Both the position numbers and the translations under genes were made by a program. The notes below the pieces were generated by a model, which was given only the letters and a program-made list of their open reading frames with translations, ran no database searches and was not told the origin of the DNA. Of a stretch of DNA of 64,000 nt, positions 46,246 through 58,643 are shown piece by piece; position 1 is the stretch's first letter, and the number at the start of each line of letters is the position of its first letter. The stretch lies in contig JAUIRK010000883.1 in the NCBI GenBank assembly GCA_030549495.1, positions 1-64,000 of the forward strand, in the 5' to 3' direction. The stretch is from Nectonema munidae (taxonomy: Eukaryota; Nematomorpha; Nectonematoida; Nectonematidae).

Positions 46246-46656
46246 GGTGCATGCGATTTCGTATTCAAGTCATTTCGTCAAAAGTTAGAAAACTGGTTAC
46301 AATATTTCCTAGGTATAAAATCTCTTGCACCGAAGAAAAATGTATGATTCAAGGTGCGTGTTTAGACAGTATTATAAATTTAGGATTTTTCATTGTCTAG
46401 AGATCACCAATTGGAGAAGCCAATATGGAAAATTGTGAATAATCACAGTTTAATTCTCGATATCCAATGCACCTGTAGAAAGAAGTTGATTTACAAGAAT
46501 TATTCTTCAGACGAATTGTTCAGAAAAGCTAATCAAAGCACCAAGAACCTGAATTGTTTCACAAAAGAAAATTTCATCATCGAGAAACAGTTTTATCCCG
46601 AGAAAAAATTTTCAGAGTTCTTGAGATGGATGTGCCCAGCGAATGGAAATTCCTGA
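46246..46656 (+). CDS. Ig-family exon pieces (unit A'), possibly decayed
   Basis: After the acceptor TTTCAAATCTCTACAG one frame gives a basic segment then YKISCTEEKCMIQ, up to a possible GTGCGT donor (46,352). A second frame from about 46,398 to TGA at 46,656 gives LSRDHQL, NNHSLILDIQCTCRKK, and two more cysteines. Laid against exon 3 of the neighbouring gene, the pieces follow the same order: I-x-C ... C-x-I, then S-R-D, then a long L-I-x strand. The exact junction between the two frames is unclear; an unusually short intron of about 45 bases or a break would explain it. Confidence 0.4.
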
Positions 46657-48344
46657 AGGTGTATTAACCTAGTTCCATTTTACATAGTCATAAATTTGAT
46701 GATATCGCATCGATTCGTTCTTTTGGTTAAATTATAAATTAAATTATGAAGCAATTCTTCACATTTTGTCAATTTCTAACTTTATCTAAGGGTATATCTA
46801 AGGGTATAATCTAATGTATACAAAATACATATTTTGTATAGAACAAGATTAGTAAAATTAGAGATAAAAATTTCATTGATGAGGTTAGCTTCCAAAGGTT
46901 TATATAAACCGCTTTAGGAATGTCTAACTCTCACTTTAAACAAATCATCAATCTTAGTTATTTTAAATGGCTTCCTCTCAGAATTTTTGAATTTTGATCA
47001 AGACAAGAAATTCCTATATAAAACCTTCTTGTTCAATACTCCATTGGAAGAGCTATACTTTTGAAATCAATCAGCAATAATAATTGATGCATCTATAATC
47101 ATATTTGTAGGCATCATCAATATACACAATTTCGTAAATATCATCACAGATATACCAACAGGGTTGTATACTTCGAATTTGGTGATATTGGAACTTCAAC
47201 TTCACTCAACTATAACTTAGTTTAGTGGACAACGAAGGTTATAAGTATTCCTTATTCCTAGTGCATAACATGGTTGAAAAATCTTGTGGTATTTTTGTGT
47301 TGATTTTAATAATAATCTGTTGATACCAGAAAATTACTACGTGAAGACAGGATTTATCTAATCAATAATATCTCATTTATAAATATACTTTCAAGCCATC
47401 ACAGCACACTCACGCGATAAGCTTACTCACGCAAGCAACTTTCTTTCTCATCGTTGTTTACCCGAACAAACTCTGCAGTAGTTTTGTGATAATTTTGTTT
47501 GATACGCATAACATATATACAACAAGATATAAGATTCATTCGAAACATCATTCTCTCCAAATTATCCTTCTTTTAACTGCTCCGTGATTGACATAAACGA
47601 TTGATTGATTTGAAACATTGTAATGATTCATCGTTTTCCATTCGTATTGATTGGCTAAATCTCTTTCGCACAAGCGAACATTTCTCTTGTTGACATTTGT
47701 CTAGTTCATAATTAATAAAACTCATAAAAACATTTTTTTCTTCTTAAATTAATTAACTAGTAAGAGTGTAATAATTATTTTATAACGATGAATCTATAGT
47801 TAGTAATAGCATGAAATTTTATAAATGACTTTTTTTAAGTAAAAAAAATTTTTAAAACAATTTTTTTTTCAATAAAAAATTAATTCAAACACTTTATGTT
47901 TAAAAAAAATAAATATATGAATTTAAACTATTTTTTTAAAAGCATATACTTTTGTTTTTTGTGAATATATAACTATATTTATTTTTAGTTAACAAACCAA
48001 TTAACATATTTTTTGGTTAATTGAGTCGTTTTAAATTAATTTACTTATATCATTTTTATCTTATATAGAGATATAAGATAGGGGTTTTCGTGAAAATTTT
48101 TCAACTATTCCATTGGGCTTATGTCCGACTGGGCAACGCCAAAAAATATCAAGATGTGGAAGTGGTTTTCAATTTTCTTCCTTGAGTTTTATCCTAACAT
48201 TATTTTGGAAATGAAGCAGCGCTAAATGCGAAATAACTTTTCAAGAAAATAATCCTTGTTCAATGATTGCACTAAGGGGAATACAATTCAATCAAAAATT
48301 TGAGTGTGAGCAAACAGAGTAAGTGATACTAATGATGAGCTTAC
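46657..48344. other. AT-rich spacer, no gene seen
   Basis: No coding, RNA or bounded repeat recognised. Confidence 0.4.
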
Positions 48345-48380
48345 AATTGCAAGCGCAGCCACACTTCCAAGAATGGACAT
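48345..48380 (-). CDS. Possible signal-peptide first exon, minus strand
   Basis: A minus-strand ATG in good context (ATCACAATG) opens MSILGSVAALAI, then GTAAGC. If unspliced it continues as a 30-residue hydrophobic peptide ending FAHTQIFD. It looks like a secretory leader, but no partner exon was found downstream on this strand. Confidence 0.3.
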
Positions 48381-48544
48381 TGTGATCTGATGTTGTTTAA
48401 GGCATGAACATGAAGAGAAAGATTAGACTGAAGAAGATTAATCCTAATTCATAAGTTTAAATTTATTCAACTTTGTAAATTTGGATAGTATTTTTTTTAT
48501 ACTCTCTGATATGAAAACGTTTAGACGATATCCCACCCATCATC

Positions 48545-48617
48545 ATGCTCAGCAGGATATCATGGCCGAGCATCCTCTTTCTCATCATCATCGCGATCAC
48601 CATGGCGTTATTCATCA
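48545..48617 (+). CDS. Signal-peptide first exon, secreted Ig family unit B
   Basis: ATG at 48,545 encodes MLSRISWPSILFLIIIAITM and four further residues (24 codons), then a single A and a GTGAGT donor: phase 1, the same exon end as the first exons at 41,327 and 62,168. The same DNA in another frame is histidine-rich, which I take to be a shadow. The expected Ig exon is not resolved. The best nearby candidate (48,995-49,103; TELVIPKNKQVNDYC before GTAAGT) has a different opening phase. Confidence 0.45.
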
Positions 48618-49163
48618 GTGAGTGTGTGAGCATTTATGCAAACAACAAAAGATTACTTTTCTTATTCCATCCAGAGTTGATGGTTTAATTTATGCCGATA
48701 ACACCAAAACTCGCAATAATTGCTCTTATCCGGCTAATCTCTGTGTTTTTAGATAAAAATCTAAGTGCACATGACTATTAAGTCTTGAATGCATCCATTA
48801 TCTCCCTTCCAAATATTGGAATGTGCACTATATCAATACACATATCAGCATTAATGAACATTAATTAACATAAGTCTCTCTCTCTTCTTCTTGCCTCACT
48901 TTCATTTCCAATATTTCCAAAATGGAATATCATTAAATCCATCCTCAATATTCATCTTTCTTCTTCAAACATTTTGTCTTGGATATCATTTTAGCGAACA
49001 ACAAAATGCGTTTCTCAAATTACGCCCTTATCCTTCTACATATGGCCTTCTAAGCCTCACGGAATTAGTCATTCCAAAGAATAAGCAAGTCAACGATTAT
49101 TGCGTAAGTTTAATTTTATCATTAATTCTTCAGAAAATAAAAAATATCAAACCTTTCGGATTT

Positions 49164-49500
49164 CGTGGCGCGCTCAGAATGCTGAGTGACTTTTCATCTC
49201 ACTAAACGCCTAGCGGTCCTTGTTACTGCATAGCTATACCTTGTTATATATATATATATTATTTTACAAGAATGTATGTTACAAATTTATAAATACAGCT
49301 GAGTGAACGATACAATCCTAACACGAACGCTCCCAATTATTGAAACAATCTTAATATCTAGTGATAGCTTGATTACTAACAAGGTTAGAATCGGGTCGCC
49401 AGAGCACTACCTAACCGTAAAAAACTTTGAATTCTTCAGAGGAAGAAAACCAGGGTGCATCCCAAAATGGAGTTACCATAAGTCAATTTCGACATTGTTA
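49164..49500 (+). repeat. Interspersed repeat, copy 1 (partner at 57,640-57,900)
   Basis: Shared ordered phrases with 57,640-57,900: CCTTGTTACTG, a TA run, CTGAGTGAACGATACAATC (versus CTGAGTGAAAGATACAATC), CGAACGCTC, GCTTGATTACTAACAA and TTGAATTCTTCAGAGGAAGA. Same orientation, no coding content. A diverged SINE-like family is likely. Confidence 0.75.
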
Positions 49501-50321
49501 GGATTTTAATGACCCCAAGGCCTTTAAGTTATTCATTTAGCGCTAGATCATTTTTACGCTTCTTAATCTTTTCGTGAGCTTCACGTTGAAAACTAAATCC
49601 GGCATCCCATTTTGATTCCTAGATATTTTAGGTAGCAAAATCGGGGAATATTCAATTTTCCTCAAAAAATGTTAACGCCATCTAAGAAAAAAAATAATAT
49701 CCTTTTGTTTTATTTTCAATATTGTAAAATGGAAAAATAAAGGTAAATGTAAATACATAAAAATAATAAATGTTTTTTGTGATTATCATGTTTAAAATCA
49801 ATGTGCATCCTAAAACTAAAACATTTTAGCGTTCCTCTTTTCTTAGATATACGAATTGGTAGATGAGAACCACTTCTAGAAGTGGATGAAAGCTAACATG
49901 AAGAGTCCAAATTCTCATAGACATAAAAAGACGAATGATTGATAGGTTCAGAGGTGTAGCCAAAGGAGAAGGAAAATCCAGCCCTCTCTTTCTTCAAAAG
50001 AAAAAAAATAATTTAAAAATTTATTTGAAAAATTCCTATCTACGTGTCAAAAATTTTGTGCTCTCGATACGGGTCAACATGATTTTTCTGGCAAAAAGAT
50101 TTAAAGCTAATTCTAAACAAATTTAGGGGTGGGGAATTCAATTATAAACTCTGTTTTTCTCTATCACATCACATTTTCCAGTTATTCATAGAAAATGCTA
50201 CCTTGCTTGTTAAGGTTTTAACATAAAAAATTTTTTTTGTTGTAAAAACTTTCAATGTTTATATATTATTTATATAAAGATTCATATACATTTAATAAAA
50301 TTGAAAAATAGGAATTGGCAC

Positions 50322-51942
50322 CTATTTAAACTTGTTTTTTCTAGCTGATCTCTGATGCACAGCTTCTGGGTTGGCTTTCATCAAGCTCCAGCAATAATCC
50401 GCCATCATGCTCAAGTCCCATCGACTTTGATAACGTTCCTCCATGGTTTTAAAATCTTTATGAAAACGCTCTCCTTGTTCCTCACCGACATCTCCAAGGT
50501 TTTCTGGAAACTTGTCCAAGTGACTATGTAAATAGTGAATCTTGATGCTCATTCTACAACCAAGATCTCTAAAGCTCACGAGTAGGTCTTCCACAATTGC
50601 TTCATAGTTGTCTGCTTACTTGTTTCCTAGAAAATTCTGCACCACATTATAAAATGCAGTCCAAGCTGATCTTTCATTAGAGTTTTTATTTGAGGTCCAT
50701 CGAATATTCCAGCCTTTTTCTTCTCATCGCTAAGACCAGGAAATGTTGAATATATATGACTGAAGCATTCTCCGTTGTGATCAAGAGCTTTCACAAACTG
50801 TTTCATCACTCCAAGTTTTAGGTGCAGAGGAGGAAAGATAATTTTGTTCCTATCAACTAGGGGTTCATTGACTACATTCTTATCACCAGGTGTTAAACTT
50901 TGTCTTAGTAGCCATTTTCTTTTCACCCAATGCTGTACTGTCGCAGTAGCACAATGGGTATTTCATATACCCTCCTTGCTGACGTATAAGAAAGTTTACC
51001 ATTTTCAAATCCATACAAATCAGCCACCTATAAACATGATATTGCAACCTCTCTAAAACAATCTTGATATTATTATATTCTTCTTTGAGTTTTACAGAAT
51101 AGGAACAGAGCCATACATATTTCCATTGTGTAGGAGAACACATTTCAAACTTCTTTTGGAACTATCGATAAAAGGCCTCCAATCTTTTGAATCATATGCC
51201 GGTAGTCCCATAGAGAGTAGTAGCTCTTTTACATTGGTCAATAAACAAACTGGTCATCTGAATGAAAATACCTACGCAGTTCTGTTTCCCTGTTGCGATA
51301 AAACGAGACACTTGTACCAGGTACTAGCATTCGTTTTTTATCAGTCTTCAAAGCCAACAATTCAGCAGACTCTTTTGACAGATATAGATCCCTAACCAGA
51401 TGATCATTTAACTCAGAATGGCTAAATAGAGATGGTTTTTCACGATCTGTATCATATGTTTGAAAAATATCTGTCAGTTCCTCTTCAAAAGAGGAAGTTG
51501 AACTGAGATCTGTGTCGTAAATCTTTTGAAGTTTAGTGAATTTAGGCACAGGAATTTCTTCACAGTGTGGAACTGTCCGAATGGCGCAAGGAATACTTGG
51601 GTATTGCAAATGCTGTTTGTTTTTCTTATTAAAACCTTTTACTTTGACAAGGCAGAAATAACAGTTATCCAAGTGTTTAATCGGTTGTCTCCAAACCACG
51701 GGCACACCAAACTTTAGTTTAACTTTGCTTCATTGAGACCATGACCGTAAAATTTTTAGACAAGACTTGCACGCCCAACTTTTGTCCTGGTCTCCAAGTG
51801 GTACTTTAATGTATGCCAGATACACACTCTTAAGAAAGTTCGTGATGTTGCGCCTTTGAGTCTTCAAAGTAAAGTTTCCACAGATATAGCAAAATATATC
51901 TGGATCGTTTGAGCATTTTCTTTGCGATCTTGAGGCCATCAT
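50322..51942 (-). pseudogene. IDSS-family mobile-element protein, copy D (full span)
   Basis: The whole family architecture is visible on the minus strand: an N-terminal finger region with DPDIFCYICGNF and WACKSCLK; a second finger-like part with CYFCLVKVKGFNKKNK and PHC; an acidic linker; LVRDLYLSKESAELL; RPFIDSSKRSLKCVLLHN (about 51,170); ICMDLKMVNFLI (about 51,035); GPQIKTLMKD; CRMSIK; GEEQGERFHKDFKTMEERYQ; and MMADYCWSL before the stop. Copy B shows the same series. Roughly four frame breaks make it inactive. Zinc fingers plus two strand-borne aspartates fit a DNA-binding transposase, but that is inference and the terminal repeats are unknown. Confidence 0.75.
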
Positions 51943-52768
51943 TAAATCATCAATTAGTGTAAAAAAGAAAAACTTGTGTATTTCAATATATTCAAAAATT
52001 CATATTGAAAAAAATATATATTATCATGGACGCCATTACTTAATCATTAACACATTTAAAAGTGAAAACTTTAAGATTTAAGAAAATGGGGTGTACCTAT
52101 AGCACAAAAACGTGATCTGATAGAATCAATCTGAAATCAGATTTGGATTCAACACCCAAATATTAGTCTAAAACTGCTCTTAAAGTCCATGCCAGAAAAA
52201 AAATTTTTTTTTGTAGACATGTGAATGAATGTGAATCTGCAAAAAAAATTTCCTACCGTCAGCTTTTTTTTGTTTTTTTTACTAGTAAACTTTATTTATT
52301 ATTCCATGATAATATGCCCGTTCGAAATATAGGTTATATATAACATATTAGAAATTATAAAGAAAATATTCAAACAAAACAATATTTCGCTGACTTGCAA
52401 GATTTGTTTTGAAACTCACAAGATTTGTTTTCCGTTCCAGGCAGCTAAACTCTAGAGTACTGTGTATTTGTGGTAGAAGAACACTGAAAAAAGAAAGTGG
52501 TTGCAGTAACTACTTTAAATTTACCATTTTTAGTAGTAGGTTGAGATTCGTTAAGGTAAAACATCTGACTCAAAAATCATCTTAAAAACTAAAAACTTTT
52601 AAGTTCTCTATGTCATTAAAATATTATCTAAATATTCGTATTGCTGGCATAATAGAAAAATATTGCAAAAGCTCTCAATTTGCACATATTGATACTAATA
52701 GTACTATAAAAAAGGTAAACTATGATTGACCTATATATAGTTGTGAAATTAGCTCGTTTTATTTTAAG
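51943..52768. other. AT-rich spacer, no gene seen
   Basis: Nothing recognisable; terminal repeats for IDSS copy D were sought here without success. Confidence 0.35.
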
Positions 52769-53004
52769 GGAACAAGACATGATTCAAGGGAACATTTCGA
52801 AGAAGAAACACAGGCGGTGCCGTTGACATATACGCTACGGGGTATTGGAAAATGCCAAACTCATTTTTGGGGGATGAATGGCATTAAAGAACGAGGACAA
52901 TTACCGTAACAGTTCCCAAAGAGGAAAGTGAACATTTGGGTCTTAAAGCTAAGTTATCACTGTTCTTCGATGACTCCATCATGAAAGCGAATATGAACAA
53001 ATAA
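52769..53004 (+). pseudogene. Ig-like fragment (unit F), frame broken
   Basis: After CGTTTTATTTTAAG an open frame gives VPLTYTLRGIGKCQTHFWGM then N-G, resembling an Ig B-C region with C and W and the W-x2-N-G turn seen in the 43 kb exon. It hits a stop near 52,909. A second frame then continues TITVTVPKEESEHLGLKAKL to TAA at 53,004, overlapping an AATAAA. The host-type Ig signal is moderate, and a frameshift is the simplest reading. Confidence 0.35.
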
Positions 53005-54107
53005 ACGGATCGCTTGTCGTTGTAAGAATTGGAGACACTTTTTTAAGTATGTCGTAGAATAACGAGTGGAAAATTTCAATTTTAAAATTATCCAAATTTT
53101 ACAACAAATCATATCGAAGTAATTGGACAAAATTGCAAAACTCTATTTTCTACTTGCTCTTATTTCACGGATGCCATTCAATTTATAATTTCATTTTTAC
53201 AAGAATGCATAGCGAACAGACTTTTTACAGAAAGATACAAAAAGTTGTTAAAGAATTTTATTAAATCAAATTAAAAAACATTTAAAAATCTTGAAACACA
53301 ATAAATCTGTAAAATCGGTATTGAAAAAAGAAAAAAAACTTGAAAGATAAAACTTACCGGAAAATACTGAAAGAAACCAAAATATATTAAATATTTTTAG
53401 TAAAAAGATCAAAAAATGTTAAACACTATAAATCTGTAAATTCTGTACTGAAAAATTATTAAAAAAACAATTAAATGATAAAAAAAATTAACACAAGAAA
53501 TCAGAATATGCCAAAAGACATTAAATTTTTTTATAAAAAAAAATCAAAAAACATTGCAAAAAACTTCTAGACGACAAATCTGTGAAATCTGTATCGAAAA
53601 AAATATAAAAATGTTGTATGGTAAAAAAATTACCGAAAGATAACAAAAGATATTAAAAAAAGATCAAAAAAATTAAAAAAAATCTCTAAACAAAAAGTAT
53701 TTATGAAATCAGTTAATAATTTAATATCTTTTTATATTGTACGGTTCCTTCCTGTAATAAAATGTTATGGGAATTCATCTAAATCGATCAATCAAACTAC
53801 CTAGGATAAAAAAGTTTAAATGATTAAGAAGTGTATTTATCGACATTATAAAAAAACAATTCCCAAAAATATGGGCTATTTTCTTGAAATCACAGAATCT
53901 TCAATGAATTGATGAAATTTCATTTCTTTCCTTATAACATAAGTGTCCTCTAAGAAGAAGAATTATTTGGGTGAGCCTAATAACACTCAAAGCGCAAAAA
54001 ATTGAACACTACGGCTACCAAGGTGTGCAAAATATTAATAGCAATGGCGTTTTGACATTTGTGTTGCAATTTTTCGCAAAAAATAATTGTTCATTCTTCT
54101 GTCGAAG
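53005..54107. other. Very A-rich spacer with degenerate tandem phrases
   Basis: From about 53,250 to 53,700 phrases like AATCTGTAAAATC...TATTGAAAAA followed by AAA-GATAAA-ACCGAAA recur about every 110 bases, suggesting an old tandem array. No gene. Confidence 0.4.
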
Positions 54108-55929
54108 TATTGATTCTCAAATATGGTTATTCTTCAATGAATTTTAAAACTTTGAAGCTTAACATAGCATATTTATTTAAGCAAAATAGAATCTTCTTTG
54201 TAATGTTTGAAAATGGTGAGCATTTCATTTCTTTTTATTCTGAAGTGGAGGTAAGGGAAGGTAAGTTTCAAATTTTCATTATTTCAGAGTAGCATAAATA
54301 TTTCTCATACCATGTAAACTTTTAGTAAAGTTTTTTTTTTTAACTGTTTCAATCTTCTTAACATTGCAAACAAAATAACTGCCATAAATCACGTTTGCGT
54401 ATTCGAGGATTGGTGTTGCCAGGGACTTGAAAGGTAGGTATAGCAACGCCATTATTTGAAATTACGAAGGTCTTTTTCAGCATATGTATCGTAGAATGTG
54501 ATTTTTTCCAAGCATGTAGATTAAAATTAAACTTTGAATGAATTATCAATCCTAGGTCATTCTGTTTTTGAAGTTTAAACAGAGCCACGCCACCTAAAAA
54601 GAACGCATCGCTTAAATTAAAACTCAGATCTCACTCAATAGACCATTCATATGCAAGCAATATAAATCAGTCTGTAACGAAACATTTGAACTTTTACCAG
54701 AATAATAATTAAATAACGTGATGTCATCTGCAAAAACTTTTACGTAAGAAGTTTAGTCACATGCAACGTCATGGATAAAAATTGTAAAAAACAATGGTCA
54801 CTCCTAATACGGAACCTTGTGGTATTCCACTAACAGTTTCAGCACTACTTGATGTGATTCCATTTAAACGGTCTACATGTTTTCTATTCAAAATATACCG
54901 TCTTTAAGCCAGGATAAAAGATTACCAACAATTCCAAAAGATTCCAGCTTTAGAACAAGTCTTTAATGAGGAAAGGCTTTTTGGAATTCTACGTATAGTA
55001 CATTAATAGTTCTACTTTCATTCATTGCTAAAGTTTCTTCATTGGAAAATTCGATAAGGTTGGATACAATTGACTTTTTGGGAAGAAAACCATGTTGATG
55101 GGGTGACAAGTTGGTTAACTGTGAATTTATTGATTCTATTCTGAAAAGGAATAGAAGAAGGTTAAAAATATAATCAAGAAAAGGAGGAAAATTGAATTGA
55201 AAAAATACAAAATATATAATCAAAAAAGTCAAATTGGCAAATTTTTAGTATAAAATATTAAAAAATAATTTATAACCAGTCAAATGTCAAAGCATATGTT
55301 TCTGAGTTTTTGTCGTTTTTTTCCCAGGATTTCCCCTGAATTTAGACGAAAAATTAGTAAAATTGAAAAATATTGAGATAACACGAATAGCTTTGCAAAA
55401 TAATCTTTATTTTAACAATTAATTTCGGTGTAGAACTGACACCGTTTTCAAGTGGCAAAAAGAAATATTGAAGAAGTATATATACTCTTTAGTATTGATT
55501 GTGTTAGTAGTTGAGTGTGATACTTCTATTCCAAGAAATTTCTTTTTCCAACTTGAATACGGTGTTAGTTGTAAACCGAAATTAATTGTTAAAATAAAGA
55601 TTATTTTCCAAAACTATTCGCATTATCTCAATTGTTCTTCGTTTTTGCGAAATCAAATATTTTTTGATCCTGCATCAAGAAAAATTATATTACGGTCGTA
55701 AAGTAGTGTCTATATATGAATGAATAGCACTCTGAAACATCTTAAAAGTGGTTTTTTTACATTCTTAGGTCTCAAAGTTAGGGTAGTGAGATCGCTTTCT
55801 ATGAAGAAACCGACATTTTGTATATGCCGAAATAATAATTTAAAATTAAAGCTACATTTAAGAAATAAGTCATTTTTGATAGAAAAGGGTATATTAATTA
55901 AAATAAATACTATGAACGCTTTTAATTAA
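54108..55929 (+). CDS. Secreted Ig family unit C: one internal and two candidate terminal exons
   Basis: Exon 54,108-54,260 opens in phase 1 after TTCTTCTGTCGAAG and ends in phase 1 before GTAAGT. It encodes KTLKLNIAYLFKQNRIFFVM then ENGEHFISFYSEVEVRE, the E-to-G strands of an Ig domain without the cysteine. Two downstream exons both accept phase 1 and reach stops: 55,493-55,701 (cysteines in ECDTS, GVSCKP and YLNCSS) and 55,769-55,929 (after TTACATTCTTAG; KKPTFCICRNNNLKLKLHL). The latter matches the C-x-C-R and following strand of domain 2 in the 41-45 kb gene. They could be alternative last exons or successive domains of a broken gene. No signal exon was found. Confidence 0.4.
54300..55240 (-). 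mobile_element. LINE reverse-transcriptase fragment (LINE-E)
   Basis: On the minus strand: LSPHQHGFLPKKSIVSNLIE and a F-Q-K-A-F strand (about 55,120-54,965), SGIPQGSVLG (about 54,825), YVKVFADDIT (about 54,740) and a C-terminal NDLGLIIHSKFNFNLHAWKK. This is a Jockey/CR1-type RT with FADD in the catalytic box, broken in several frames and without endonuclease. It lies antisense within the inferred intron of Ig unit C. Confidence 0.75.
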
Positions 55930-57639
55930 TACTAATTTATAAATGATGTTAGTATATGGGGAAAGAAAGTTCCTTAAAAATGCAGAACACCATTCTTACA
56001 CTAGTGTAGCTTTCATTGACAAAGATCAACTTATTTCCAATATAAAAGAAAGTGTTGCACTATCCGTGCACAAGTTGACTATAAAGATTTAGTAAGAAGA
56101 AGGTTTTGGGAAATTATAGCTCATTTTTGAAGAAGTTTTTGTAAAATCATTTTTTGTAACGTCGTTTTGGTGAATGAAACACATACTATAACTAGTGATT
56201 AAAATTAATTAATTAACTAAGTAATACTTGATACCTAATTTTAATTAATGATAATAAAAAACAACTCTTAGGATTGAAAAAGCATGAAAAAATTAAGGAT
56301 TTAAGTGGATTTAACTGATAAAAGACAACTAATTTTTTCGACCTGTTAGACTTGTGCACGGTTAGTGCAACATTACGAAAGAAAATTTACTTTTTAGAGA
56401 ATCAAATAAAAAAATGATAAATTTTAGCGGAAAGAAAACATATGTTCTCAAAAATAAAAAGCGTCACAAATCAATATCTTGAGAAACTTGAAGATAAACA
56501 CTCATCTCCGTGTACAGTATCTTACAGTCTGCATTTGTCCGATTGACTTCTTCTTTTTAAAGCATATATTTAAAATTAAATTTCGAAAATGTAGACAAAC
56601 TTCTTTAAGACACAAATAATATATTCTAGATAAGATTTATGCTATTTTTAATCATATATAAGAGAAAATTTGCTTCAACTTTTGAATTGCTTAAAGGATT
56701 GATTCCGTTTTTAATTGTTTGTTTAGTTAGTAGATGATGCCTTCAAAATTAGACTTTATCTTCAAGAAGATTGATTAATTGTCTTTAGAGAAGGCGTGAC
56801 TTTTTCAAAAGTATTCATTTCTATGCATCAGTGCGGGCGAACCTGGGCTTGAGATTGGTGATCCTTTTTAGGATTTCTCCCACAGCTGCTATTCGGATTA
56901 TTTAAATCTAATTTTCGTTTTTTTTAAATCGTTTAGATCTAAAAAAAACTTAGTTTTAGATTTCAGATTTTTTTTAAATATATTTCAAAGACTTTTTATG
57001 GATATTGAATTGAAATCAAGAAACTTACTCAATACTTCTCGAGAAAAATAGACAAGAAGTTGATGTGGTCATTTTTGTTTTTATTTACTGTTTCAATTAA
57101 AACAAATGCTCCCAGAAAATGTTAGTGCATTGGAAAATATCCCATACTTTTCTTTGAATTATATGCTTCAACCTTTAAAATATATTTCATCCATTTACAG
57201 CGTAATAGAATTCATATAGGTGTATTCAAAATTACACTTATTGATTGAAAGAACAAAACAAATGCAGAAATGTTTTGGAAAGAAGTGGAGGAATACAAAG
57301 TTGTTTCAGGTTCTAACCCTAATTATGGAACTTTATAACTTTAGAAGAAGAAGAAGATATTTATTAAGACTATGTAACAGATTACTACAAAACAATATAT
57401 ATATTGAAACAGATATAGGTAACATTTAACATTAAGATAAGCACTGCACAAATAGTCAGAAATGACTACATTTTTCTAAAAAAAATGAGAAAGGATATCT
57501 GTCTTATCAATACCAAATTCAAATATTGAAGGAGTCCCAACAATTTTAAGCGTTCAATTTGACATATGTGAACTATCTGCTAATGTTGGTGCATCAATGT
57601 TGTGATATATTGTTTGTGATGTTCGCACCGATCCTTTCC
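55930..57639. other. AT-rich spacer, no gene seen
   Basis: A 57,220-57,429 frame is lysine/arginine-rich without a recognised motif and is not called. Confidence 0.4.
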
Positions 57640-57900
57640 AATATCGCGGTCCTGGCCGGAATGCTGAGACCAGGTCTAGCTGGACATTCCATCCCACAAA
57701 ACGCTTAATACCGGCCTTGTTACTGTATAAGTACACCTTGATATATATAATTACGCAAGAAAGTGCGCTTCAAATAATAGAACTGAGTGAAAGATACAAT
57801 CTCAAAAAACGAACGCTCACAAAATGGGAAACAATCTTGCTTGATTACTAACAATCATAGAATTCTTTGAATTCTTCAGAGGAAGAAAAGCAGGATAAAA
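57640..57900 (+). repeat. Interspersed repeat, copy 2 (partner at 49,164-49,500)
   Basis: See copy 1; same orientation and order of shared phrases, with an internal gap. Confidence 0.75.
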
Positions 57901-58643
57901 AAACATATTGGTTACAAAACTTAGGATTCCTGGCTAGTTCTTCTAGCAAACATTATATAAGTGAAGAAGAAATATTGGAAGTTTAAAAATAAAAATTTTC
58001 CGCTTAAATTGATTTGTTTCAAGAATTTTTTTTTTTTTGATTATTTTAGATTTATTTTTTTTTATTTCAGATTATCTTCATTAAAAATATTATTGGCAGC
58101 CCTGATTATTCCTACTTTTATTGAGGCGTAAAAAGTTCTTTTTAACATTACTCCTATCCCTATTGCGGAATGAAAAGTTTATTGATCTTATATGAGAACT
58201 TTATTTCACATTCTCATGACCTCCTAAGCACATTTCTAGAGTTCCTAGTCAAATTCCGCGAAAACTCTCGTAACAGTGACTTAAATTTTTGGGGATTTTG
58301 GTCGGGAAGATTTTGTTTTCGGGGATTTGGACTAGATACCCATTTCGAGAGAAGGATCATGAATACATGACCCCCATAGTTAATGGAGGGGAGTGAGGGT
58401 CAAACGAAAATCAGCTGCTCTAAGCTGTGGAAGTGGTGTGATTTTTAAGGTTTAATATAACGCTACAATATTACATATAAATTTAAAGATGAGTGATAAA
58501 CGCCATTTGTTAGTTTTATTTCATTTTTCTTTTTATTTTGTGCAAAATTTTATTGACATAATTTGTAAGTAAACTTTAGATTGGATAAATTATATTTCTT
58601 TGACTCTTTTTAGTGGATGCACACTCTTAGTGTTAGTGAAGGG

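Noticed and set aside
48484-48615. Histidine-rich peptide reading of 48,511-48,616
   Set aside because: The alternative frame gives a clean signal peptide ending at a GTGAGT donor in the family's phase; the His-rich reading comes from CAT repeats.
55468-55560. Stand-alone signal peptide (KKYIYSLVLIVLVVEC) at 55.47 kb
   Set aside because: There is no ATG in frame; the hydrophobic stretch follows acceptor-like TTTAG sites and is better read as the start of an internal exon.
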